Shown: positions 45,069 to 53,181 of the stretch, one piece after another
Layout: each line of letters opens with the position of its first letter
Position numbering within the stretch: the first letter of the stretch is position 1
DNA from: Candidatus Omnitrophota bacterium
GTDB taxonomy: Bacteria > Omnitrophota > Gorgyraeia > Gygaellales > UBA12090
Direction: 5' to 3'
Length of the DNA: 54,523 nucleotides
Assembly (NCBI GenBank): GCA_030674475.1
Contig: JAUSCZ010000004.1
Location: forward strand, 1-54,523
Position numbers and translations under genes: made by a program
The notes under the pieces: generated by a model
The model's database searches: none
Told to the model about the DNA's origin: nothing
The model's input: only the letters and a program-made list of their open reading frames with translations

Positions 45069-46681
45069 TAAGAATAACGAAGCAGAGTTCTGTATTTTAT
45101 TTTCATCCTGAAGGGTATCAGCATAAACATATCCCAGGCCCACCTGTATTTAGAAATGCTAAAAGTTAACTCAAGGAACCTGAACAGCCGGCATAGCCGG
45201 TATAAAATGTACAATCTATTAATAAAAAGCTTTCTTCTCTCAATTATTTTAATAAGAAAATTAGGGAATAAAGTGTACTGCGCTAGGGAAAACAGAAAAT
45301 AATAGTATTCATGCCTCCGCAAGAAGCCGCGATATTCCTTTTTTTCATCAAAGGTGGTAATCCAGTTATTGGCTGAGGTTTTCACATTACCTTCAATATC
45401 TTTTTCCGAGATATAACCGTTTTGAAGAAAATGCTTAGTGATGGGATAATTCGGGAAGAAAGACAAATTAAACGCCTGGAAGACAAAACCTTTGGGGAAT
45501 TTTAAAAATAAAGCCAGGCTTTCCGCGAGGTCTTTCTTACCTTCCAGAGGATTGTTCTTCACATAATCATAATATATGTTGAAATATGGTTTCCGGCTTT
45601 TTACTTTTCTAAGTCCGGCCATATTTCTGGCCGCTTCTAAAATCTTTTCATTAGTTTCATTGCGGGCGTATAATGTTTTCCTAAGATTGTAACTGCCGCT
45701 CTGTATGCCCATTACCGTAATCGTCCAGCCGGCCTTTCTTAAAGGCACCAGGATTTCCATATCGCTGCAAAGAGGATGGCTGTAAGTAAAGAACGGCAAA
45801 TCTATTTTCCGTTTATATTCTTCTGAAAATTCCAGGCACCAGTTCTTATTGACCGCGAAGATATTGTCCCAGAAGAATATCCATCTTAAATTCGGGTTGT
45901 TATTTTTGGCCTGCTCCAGTTCCTCAATGACGTTAGCAACGCTACGACGCCGGAATTTATCGTGCTGGAGAGAATTTATGCAGAAGGAGCAATGCATAGG
46001 GCAGGCAAAAGAAGTCATTGTCTGATAAAATACTATCCGGGGCGCGTCGGTAAATCCAAACCCGAAATAATCTATATTCTTGTCCTTTTGAACCTTGCCT
46101 TCGTCAATGTAAATCTTGTTTTCAGGAGCATAGCTGGCAAAGGGCAATATATCCAAGTCATTTATAAACGGCCTGGCGGGATTTTTGATTATGCTTCCAT
46201 TTTTATTTATCCATAGGTTGTTAATCTTATCGTACGGCCTGCCATTTAGTATATTCGTGGATAATTCAAGCAAGGCATCAAAACCTTCTCCTACGCATAC
46301 GATATCAGTATGTCCTATACAAGTTTCCGGGGCTATTGTGGGGTGATCTCCGCCCCAGATGACCGGAGCCTTAAACCTTTCTTTTATCCGGGCGGTTAAA
46401 TCTTTGGCTAACTGAAGATGGCTGGATTTAAACCCTATGCCGATTAAGGAAGGATTTATATTATCTATCTGCTGGAGCAAGGTTTTTATGTCTTCTTCTG
46501 TTACCTGATCATGAAAATCATGCATTTCTACATAGTCATTTTTTAGGGTTTTCGTCGCCTTTTGCTTCATTCTCTTAAAAGCTATATAATAGACAGAGAT
46601 GTTGTGTTTTTTAAGATAAGAAAACAAAAGCCGCATTGCGAAATTATCGTAATGATATAAGGAAATTAGTGCGATAGACAT
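45068..46681 (-). CDS. B12-binding domain radical SAM protein
   Basis: GIGFKSSHLQLAKDLTARIKE...IWGGDHPTIAPE...VCVGEGFDALLEL; CPMHCSFC cluster motif. Confidence 0.88.
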   Translation of the reverse strand: MSIALISLYHYDNFAMRLLFSYLKKHNISVYYIAFKRMKQKATKTLKNDYVEMHDFHDQVTEEDIKTLLQQIDNINPSLIGIGFKSSHLQLAKDLTARIKERFKAPVIWGGDHPTIAPETCIGHTDIVCVGEGFDALLELSTNILNGRPYDKINNLWINKNGSIIKNPARPFINDLDILPFASYAPENKIYIDEGKVQKDKNIDYFGFGFTDAPRIVFYQTMTSFACPMHCSFCINSLQHDKFRRRSVANVIEELEQAKNNNPNLRWIFFWDNIFAVNKNWCLEFSEEYKRKIDLPFFTYSHPLCSDMEILVPLRKAGWTITVMGIQSGSYNLRKTLYARNETNEKILEAARNMAGLRKVKSRKPYFNIYYDYVKNNPLEGKKDLAESLALFLKFPKGFVFQAFNLSFFPNYPITKHFLQNGYISEKDIEGNVKTSANNWITTFDEKKEYRGFLRRHEYYYFLFSLAQYTLFPNFLIKIIERRKLFINRLYILYRLCRLFRFLELTFSISKYRWAWDMFMLIPFRMKIKYRTLLRYS

Positions 46682-46837
46682 TATTTTTCAACCAATAAAA
46701 AACGCCGTCCCTTATTGTTAGAAGGCGGCGCTTTTTTTGCTCTTATAATTATACGGCCACAATATTTAACGCTAACCGAAATTAGTTCACCAAGCATAGA
46801 TAGATTATAGAAAGATTATTCCGCCTTGTCAAAGAAT

Positions 46838-47236
46838 TCAAGGGTTAAATAATTTCAATCCGGTGCAATCGGCGATTAAAGAAAAATCTTTGTCTTTAGA
46901 AAATACCTTTACATCGTTTTCAATCGCGGCGGCGGCAATTATGGCATCCACGGTTTTGCTTATAGTCTTGCCTTTCTTCCGGCACAAACGATAGATATCC
47001 GCCGCCAAGACATAAGTCTCCAAACTTGATGCCCTGATTACCGGAAATTGAATAAGGTATTCCTTTAATTCTTTAAATATGCCGTCATCCTTTATACCCT
47101 GAAGAATTTCGGTAAGGATAATGTCCAAAATACAGATATCCTCGTCTTGCTCAATCAGACTCTTTAATTTCGCGGCATAAATTGATGCCGGATGGTTAAA
47201 GAAATCTATCCATACCGAAGTATCCACCAAAATCAA
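46838..47236 (-). CDS. vapC: VapC-type PIN toxin
   Basis: MILVDTSVWIDFF, LTEILQGI, DAIIAAAAIENDVKVFSKDKDF. Confidence 0.92.
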   Translation of the reverse strand: MILVDTSVWIDFFNHPASIYAAKLKSLIEQDEDICILDIILTEILQGIKDDGIFKELKEYLIQFPVIRASSLETYVLAADIYRLCRKKGKTISKTVDAIIAAAAIENDVKVFSKDKDFSLIADCTGLKLFNP

Positions 47237-47433
47237 CTTCTGCTCCTTCTCATCCTTGCCAAATTACCCTCCCAGCAAGAAGAACCGGACAAGTTTAGTA
47301 TCGCCTTTCTCTTTAACCTCTTGACCATTTCCGCTAAAGCGGCATTAACCAACTCCTTCTTGGTTCGAAAATGGGTAATAGCCAGGCCTTCTTTTACCAG
47401 CTTCTCATCCAATACAATATTGGTCCTGTGCAT
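47233..47433 (-). CDS. vapB: VapB-type antitoxin
   Basis: MHRTNIVLDEKLVKEGLAITHFRTKKELVNAALAEMV; overlaps vapC start. Confidence 0.88.
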   Translation of the reverse strand: MHRTNIVLDEKLVKEGLAITHFRTKKELVNAALAEMVKRLKRKAILNLSGSSCWEGNLARMRRSRS

Positions 47434-47487
47434 ATCGCTCCTCCATACACAAAGCATACACTATTCTGGTGTATAAATCAACTTCTT

Positions 47488-48498
47488 TCATTTTTGGGGC
47501 TGAGAATGGGGCACAATAGCAGAAGCAGGATTATTTTGCCCTTTTAATTCCTCAACTATTTTCTTTAGCCGGACCATGCGTTCAGGGCTGGAGGGGTGGG
47601 TGCTGAAGAAGTTGCGGGTCATACTCTGGGGTATCTCAATAGCAAAACGCTCCCAGACATCTACCCCGGCCTCAATATTAAAACCGGACAAATAAACATA
47701 TTTCAGGCCAAAGTAATCCGCCTCCCGCTCAAAATCCTGGGAAAACCTGGAACTAAAGGCCGCGGAAACCGAACGCATCACCGCGTCCCCGGAGCCGGGA
47801 GAAACCTTATTGGCTCCGATTCCGGCGGCAATCCCAGCTAGCATTGAAATAAGATTGATTCCTGAACCTTTCAAATGATGGCCCTTGGTAATATGGGCCA
47901 GCTCATGGCCTAAGACCGCCGCTACCTCATCGTCACTTTTGGTAAAACGCATCAAACCGTAAGTAACCACAATCAGATTGGGCATAGCTCCGGCATTTAC
48001 CTCCTGCTCATCTACCATACGGAAGGAAACATCCCAAGGCTTAGAGCCCAACCTAAAACCCAGGTTTATCTTTGCTCCCGAACGTAAAACCGCGAGTTCA
48101 ACTAATTGGCCGGGAGCCTTATGATTAAGGACATAGGCCGCGTCGGATAAATCATTAATCGGAAGATTCTCGATACTTTTAATAACATCGCCGGCAATAA
48201 CTCCTGCCATCTTGGCCGGACTGTCTTCAACTACCCCGGTAACCACCACGCCATTACTGTTTGAGAGATGATAAAGCTTAACGAAATATTCATCAATCTT
48301 GGATAGAAGTAATCCGGAGTAGACAAAATTCCCCTTGCTATCCTCTTCCGGAAGTTTCAAGAGAAGCTTGTAGCCGATGTTATTTACCTTGACTAAATAA
48401 TCTATCTGAAATTTTAGGGCCTTGACTTTCAACTCCGCGCCGGCTTGTTTGATTTCTTTTTCAGAGACATAAGGGCCGGTAACCGCGCAGCCAGACAA
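47488..48498 (-). CDS. M48 family metalloprotease with PDZ domain, putative lipoprotein (true start uncertain)
   Basis: HELAHITKGHH, NGVVVTGVVEDSPAKMAGVIAGDVIKSI; lipobox LSGC at the ORF start, preceded by a hydrophobic repeat-encoded stretch. Confidence 0.85.
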   Translation of the reverse strand: MSGCAVTGPYVSEKEIKQAGAELKVKALKFQIDYLVKVNNIGYKLLLKLPEEDSKGNFVYSGLLLSKIDEYFVKLYHLSNSNGVVVTGVVEDSPAKMAGVIAGDVIKSIENLPINDLSDAAYVLNHKAPGQLVELAVLRSGAKINLGFRLGSKPWDVSFRMVDEQEVNAGAMPNLIVVTYGLMRFTKSDDEVAAVLGHELAHITKGHHLKGSGINLISMLAGIAAGIGANKVSPGSGDAVMRSVSAAFSSRFSQDFEREADYFGLKYVYLSGFNIEAGVDVWERFAIEIPQSMTRNFFSTHPSSPERMVRLKKIVEELKGQNNPASAIVPHSQPQK

Positions 48499-48500
48499 AA

Positions 48501-48528
48501 TAGCAGATAGCAGATAGCAGATAGCAGA
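48501..48528. repeat. (TCTGCTA)4 heptanucleotide tandem repeat on the minus strand
   Basis: Plus strand tagcaga x4, directly upstream of the M48 lipobox. Confidence 0.95.
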
Positions 48529-48534
48529 AAAAAC

Positions 48535-49203
48535 TTATTTTTTCCGGCGGCAAGCTTTAGCATCTTTAATGATACCTAAATCCTGGAATTCCTGTTGTAA
48601 CTCTTGGGTGGTCTTAAATTGAATTGATTTTATTCCGTAGCTCAAAGCGGCCTCAATTAAATCCAAGCGGTCATCCACATACACCACGCTCTCCCGGGGC
48701 ACACCTAAAGCCTTCAGGGCTAAATCATAAATCTCTTTATCCGGCTTGATAAATCCGGTCCGAAAAGAAGGGATTATTTTATCCGACTCAAACAATCCAA
48801 TGGTAGAAGAAAATTCTTCCCGGATATATTCATAATGCAGCTGGTTGATATTGGAAAGCAAGGCTAATTTAATCCCGGAATTTAGAGAGCTGACAAAATC
48901 TTCACTCTCCGGCTTAGAGAAAAATATCTCATTCCAGATCGGCAGGAATTCCCCGTAACTTATTTTCAATTCCAGGGCGGTTTGGACCTGCTTGAAAAAT
49001 TCTAATTTGCCGGTTTTGCCTTTCTCGAATTCCTGGGTTAAATCCGAATCAAAAAATAAATCATAGATATCCCGGCTTTTCTTGGGCGTATGCTTTAATA
49101 TTTTCTTGACCGCGATAGTGTGGTCAAATCCGATTAACACATTACCCAGATCAAAAATTACCGCCTTTATTTCCTTAACATTATTTTTCATTATGCTCCT
49201 CAA
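48535..49203 (-). CDS. HAD superfamily hydrolase (HAD-IA)
   Basis: AVIFDLGNVLIGFDH, LALLSNINQLHYEYI, VVYVDDRLDLIEAA. Confidence 0.9.
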   Translation of the reverse strand: MRSIMKNNVKEIKAVIFDLGNVLIGFDHTIAVKKILKHTPKKSRDIYDLFFDSDLTQEFEKGKTGKLEFFKQVQTALELKISYGEFLPIWNEIFFSKPESEDFVSSLNSGIKLALLSNINQLHYEYIREEFSSTIGLFESDKIIPSFRTGFIKPDKEIYDLALKALGVPRESVVYVDDRLDLIEAALSYGIKSIQFKTTQELQQEFQDLGIIKDAKACRRKK

Positions 49204-49208
49204 CGCGC

Positions 49209-50204
49209 CTAATTAAGCTTTTTTTCTTCGCTGGCTTTGGGTTTTTTAAAAAGGTCGAGGAAGCGGTCTTCGTATTCTTTATAGACATTCCAATGATCCA
49301 ACTCTCTTTTTAATTCCGCGGCCTTGGAAATATTAGATTTAACCTCGGGAAAAAGCTTCTCAATCTTTTCCCGGGCGGATTGAGGAAGCTTAGTCTGTAG
49401 ACTCAGGGATTTCTTAATCTTATCAATCTCATCCTGGCCTATCGGGCCGGGGCCGCTTTCAGAGGGAATCTGCTGAATAAACTCAATAATCTTATCAATC
49501 TCCTGCTCCATTAGCTTGGCCGATTGAGTTAAACCGCTGAGATCAATATCAATTCTTAACAGGCGGCTAAGTTTATTTAATATGGCTAAAGATGCCTTGG
49601 GATTATCCATCTGAATAGTAAAAAGAGGAATCTCGCCCAGAAAGCAGGCCCCCTCAAAACTGAATTCTTTGGCTACCCCCAAAAATAATCCGTTCAGCCC
49701 GCTCACCTGGCCGGCGCTAAGGATCTTCAGCCCGAGATTAAGGCTGTTCAGTTCATCAAATAACTTTTTACTGGTGGCGCAAAACCAGACCTGAGATTCA
49801 AGGGTATGGTCAATCGGCTGAGGCATCGCGGCAAAGCTGAATATTCGATAGACTTTTAAATCTTTAGCCGTCAAAAGTATTTTTTTGCAGTATTCATAGG
49901 CGTGCTCTAAAAGCGGCTGGGCATCGCTTAAAAAAACAATCAAGTCGGATGATCCGGTCTTATTCTTATAAAAATAAAATTTCCCGATTCCGGCCTTGGG
50001 TAGCTGCACCAGATTATTCTCAATCCAGATGCCCGTGGGAGGAAACAACTCCGGAGCCAGCAGTGTCCCGAATTCCTCCATCTTAAGTTTATCCCTTAAG
50101 TATAATCCTAATTTAAAAGCTACTTCTCCCATCCCCGGCCAGGCGCAAATGAGAATCGGTTTTTTTAATCTCGGTTTTTTGGTTAGTGACAATGAAATTT
50201 TCAT
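49209..50204 (-). CDS. PAC2 family protein
   Basis: PILICAWPGMGEVAFKLGLYL, FLSDAQPL, GLNGLFLGVAKEFSFEGACFLGEIP. Confidence 0.8.
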   Translation of the reverse strand: MKISLSLTKKPRLKKPILICAWPGMGEVAFKLGLYLRDKLKMEEFGTLLAPELFPPTGIWIENNLVQLPKAGIGKFYFYKNKTGSSDLIVFLSDAQPLLEHAYEYCKKILLTAKDLKVYRIFSFAAMPQPIDHTLESQVWFCATSKKLFDELNSLNLGLKILSAGQVSGLNGLFLGVAKEFSFEGACFLGEIPLFTIQMDNPKASLAILNKLSRLLRIDIDLSGLTQSAKLMEQEIDKIIEFIQQIPSESGPGPIGQDEIDKIKKSLSLQTKLPQSAREKIEKLFPEVKSNISKAAELKRELDHWNVYKEYEDRFLDLFKKPKASEEKKLN

Positions 50205-51325
50205 CTTTCTCCTTTTAAAAATTCCTCTAAAGCCCTCGCGCCTTGATAGAGGGTATCTATTTTCACATACTCGTCATTGATATGGGCACAGGTCCGGGAG
50301 CCGAATCCGGTAGCCACCGCCGGAATCCCTCTTTCCTTGAAAAAGGTAATAACCGTAGCTCCTTCTGAACCTTTCAGGCCGGCGGATTTTTTGTGTTTGC
50401 GCCAAATTTTTAATAAAGAACTGACTAACTCGTGATTTCGCTCAATTTCGTAAGGATTTTGAATCCCATCTATCTTTAGAGTGAATCTTTTTGCCCTTTT
50501 AGCGATAACTTTTTTAAAATCGCTCAGGATATCCTGGGCCGACATTCCGGGGAGATAACGAACATCAAGTTCAAACTCACACCAATCCGCCACCATATTC
50601 ACTTTGTCCCCGCCGTGTATGGTGCCGATGTTAATTGTCGGAGGATGCAAAAGAGGGTGCTTTTTATATTTAAATTTGTAGCCTTCCAAATCCTCTATTA
50701 CGCGGCTGGCGATATTTATGGCATTTATTCCCCGCCAGGGATACGCCCCGTGGGCCTTGCGCCCGGATACGCGGACTTTAAAATGAATCAGGCCTTTTTG
50801 GGCAACTATTATATCAAACTCATCCGAATCTAAGATAAGGGCATAATCCGCTCTTAAAATATTTTTCTTGAGCAAAGGAATCAGCCCCAGACTTGAGCCG
50901 GTTTCCTCATCAGCAGTCGCGGCAAAAAGGATGTTGTTTTTTATTTTTGTCTTATCCTCGACCAGGCTGTGTAAGACCTCAATAGCCACAGCCAGGTTTC
51001 CCTTACAATCAGTTGTCCCCCGGCCGTAAATCTTATCGCCTTTAATCGTGCCTTTAAAAGGAGGATATTTCCAGCCTGAGCCGGCGGGAACCGTATCCAA
51101 ATGCGGACTGATAAGAATGGTCCTGGCGCGAGGACTATCGGATTCTAACCGGCAGATTATATTCGGCCTGTTTTTAGCAAACTCATAAATCCTGGATTTT
51201 AGGCCAAAGCTGTCTAAATACTCCCGGATAAATCTAACCATCTCAAACTCATTACCCGGGGGATTCTGGGAATCTATCCGAATCAGCTTTTGGGTTAATG
51301 CTATCAGCCTCTTACGATTGATCAT
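50201..51325 (-). CDS. M20 family metallopeptidase (ArgE/DapE type)
   Basis: LISPHLDTVPAGSGWKYPPFKG, GRGTTDCKGNLA, AATADEETGSSLG. Confidence 0.92.
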   Translation of the reverse strand: MINRKRLIALTQKLIRIDSQNPPGNEFEMVRFIREYLDSFGLKSRIYEFAKNRPNIICRLESDSPRARTILISPHLDTVPAGSGWKYPPFKGTIKGDKIYGRGTTDCKGNLAVAIEVLHSLVEDKTKIKNNILFAATADEETGSSLGLIPLLKKNILRADYALILDSDEFDIIVAQKGLIHFKVRVSGRKAHGAYPWRGINAINIASRVIEDLEGYKFKYKKHPLLHPPTINIGTIHGGDKVNMVADWCEFELDVRYLPGMSAQDILSDFKKVIAKRAKRFTLKIDGIQNPYEIERNHELVSSLLKIWRKHKKSAGLKGSEGATVITFFKERGIPAVATGFGSRTCAHINDEYVKIDTLYQGARALEEFLKGER

Positions 51326-51547
51326 CTAATGAGCGCAGGTTGAGCAATTACTCCCGGCGCATCCGGCGCAAGATGAACCCGATACGGTTGTGCCTGAGGC
51401 GCCTTTGGAATAAAAGGCGAATGCCGAAACCTTACGAATTATTCTTTCCGAATTACAGGCCACACACGCCACTTTTTCCGACTGACTGCGCAGAAAATAT
51501 TCAAAATCCTTGTCACATTTATCGCAATGGTACTCGTAGATGGGCAT
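51326..51547 (-). CDS. FmdB family zinc ribbon protein
   Basis: MPIYEYHCDKCDKDFEYFLRSQSEKVACVACNSERIIRKVSAFAF. Confidence 0.92.
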   Translation of the reverse strand: MPIYEYHCDKCDKDFEYFLRSQSEKVACVACNSERIIRKVSAFAFYSKGASGTTVSGSSCAGCAGSNCSTCAH

Positions 51548-51583
51548 AGAATAAATTAAAATATCAAAAATCAAATAGCAAAA

Positions 51584-51973
51584 TTACGTTTGGCTGGATA
51601 GTTTCTCTTTGACTTCCCGGGGGATCCCTATGGGTTGGATATCCTTATCCACGCACACCATGACAGTCGAACCTGTAGCGATAAGCTGAGCAGTATTTTT
51701 ATTCTTTACCGCGTATTCAAAAGTAAAGCTGGCGTTGGAAATTTTAGAGACTTTTGTTTCAATATGTAAGATGTCGCCATAGCGTCCGGGAGCCTTATAA
51801 TCTATATCCTGATGCGCCACCACAAAAGAGAAGCCTCTGGACAGGCACTCCTTGACGAATATATCCCTGGACTCCAGATATTCAGTGCGGCTCCTTTCAA
51901 AATACCTGAGGTAGTTGGCATAATAGACAATCCCGCCACAATCAGTATCTTCATAATAAATACGGATATCCAT
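51584..51973 (-). CDS. YbgC/FadM family acyl-CoA thioesterase
   Basis: MDIRIYYEDTDCGGIVYYANYLRYFERSRTEYL. Confidence 0.93.
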   Translation of the reverse strand: MDIRIYYEDTDCGGIVYYANYLRYFERSRTEYLESRDIFVKECLSRGFSFVVAHQDIDYKAPGRYGDILHIETKVSKISNASFTFEYAVKNKNTAQLIATGSTVMVCVDKDIQPIGIPREVKEKLSSQT

Positions 51974-52117
51974 AAAACATATTTTAATATAATTCAGTAA
52001 TATTGCAAGCCAAAACAAAGTAGGGTTGCCAATCCAAATTTAGAAATGTCAGGTTCAGCGTCAAAAGGCCAGGTCAGTCAATGGGTGGCCCCTTCTTTGT
52101 CTTGCCTTGTTAAAAGA

Positions 52118-52148
52118 CATAGGGGCTGAACAGTGTTCAGCCCCTATG
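52118..52148. repeat. perfect 15-1-15 palindrome CATAGGGGCTGAACA-G-TGTTCAGCCCCTATG
   Basis: Read directly; related to 53068-53100 and 16192-16220. Confidence 0.9.
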
Positions 52149-52260
52149 TGCGCTATGTTGAGAAATAGAATCGTCCCCTTTTCTCGTCAGATAATTAGTG
52201 TTGTGTCCCCCGATTCTCTCTGCGGCTCTCTTTTCATTATCGCCAACATCAAATACGAAT

Positions 52261-52488
52261 TTAAGAAAGTTGAAATACAGGCACTTGGATGGTTCTGGAG
52301 GAACGATGCAGCTCTATTACCTTCTGAATTTTATCTACGATATCTGGGGAAAAATATTCTTCGCCGCAATTTTGGCATACATCTGCAGGCACATTCTCAA
52401 CCGCAATCAATTCACCTTGATACCATTGCGTATAAGTGATATTCTTAGAAATAGTTTCGCTATGACATGCAGAACATTTTTTATTCAT
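52261..52488 (-). CDS. YgiT-type zinc finger protein
   Basis: CSACHSETISKNITYTQWYQGELIAVENVPADVCQNCGEEYFSPDIVDKIQ. Confidence 0.9.
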   Translation of the reverse strand: MNKKCSACHSETISKNITYTQWYQGELIAVENVPADVCQNCGEEYFSPDIVDKIQKVIELHRSSRTIQVPVFQLS

Positions 52489-52829
52489 AGTCTTTTTCTC
52501 CTTATTTTATTATCAATCCATTTGCTTGTGTCAGGTTCATATACCGTTACAATACTAAGAATGGGCAAAAACGCTACTTGAATGTGCAAAACCTTTCCCC
52601 CTTTAGTTTTACCATAGATAAGAGAACTCGGTCCATATTTATCAAAAGGATAATCTTCAAGTATTTCACCGTTCAGAATGGCTTGTTCAATCTCTTCGCC
52701 GGTTATGTGGCGATTAATTCTTTGTTCAACACCATGTTTGGTGTAACGAAATTTCTTCTCGATAATACTCTTACGAATCTCTATAATTTCCATTAAGATA
52801 ACCTTACCACAACAAGATTGAGATGTCAA
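52485..52829 (-). CDS. DUF4258 domain-containing protein (putative toxin partner)
   Basis: FRYTKHGVEQRINRHITGEEIEQAILNGEILEDYPFDKYGPSSLIYGKTKGGKVLHIQVAF; ATGA overlap with the YgiT gene. Confidence 0.85.
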   Translation of the reverse strand: MTSQSCCGKVILMEIIEIRKSIIEKKFRYTKHGVEQRINRHITGEEIEQAILNGEILEDYPFDKYGPSSLIYGKTKGGKVLHIQVAFLPILSIVTVYEPDTSKWIDNKIRRKRL

Positions 52830-52885
52830 GAATCCCTATTCGGTTGTCTGGAAATGATACTATAGATCGTTACCCCCCTACTCAC

Positions 52886-53030
52886 AGACTGGGTCAAATG
52901 GTTATGTCATTCCCGCGAAAGCGGGAATCCACGACGATAGATTCTGGATCCGTCCCCGCGAAGGCGGGGATTAAAGCATTCGGGGATGACAAAAACCTCT
53001 CGTCGAAACCATATTCATTTGACCCAGTCT
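52886..53030. repeat. nested palindromic element: outer inverted repeats with inner REP 52905-52991
   Basis: AGACTGGGTCAAATGGTTATG (52886-52906) vs CATATTCATTTGACCCAGTCT (53010-53030), 19/21 complementary; inner TGTCATTCCCGCGAAAGCGGGAATCCAC ... CGGGGATGACA. Confidence 0.85.
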
Positions 53031-53067
53031 CTCATAGAAGGGAGTTAAAGGGCTGCGTTAAAAAAGC

Positions 53068-53100
53068 CGTAGGGGCTAAAACAATGTTCTAGCCCCTACG
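53068..53100. repeat. near-perfect palindrome CGTAGGGGCTA...TAGCCCCTACG
   Basis: Same family as 52118-52148. Confidence 0.85.
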
Positions 53101-53181
53101 CGTGCGATAGGTTGAAAAATAGAAGCGCTTCTTTGTTGTCAAGATAATTAGTACTGTATCCCCTAATTAGTCTAATTACCC

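Noticed and set aside
46690-46735. Hairpin CGCCGTCC...GGCGGCG with flanking T/A runs upstream of the radical SAM gene as a regulatory RNA
   Set aside because: Short stem with U-tracts in both orientations fits an ordinary bidirectional terminator; no further support.
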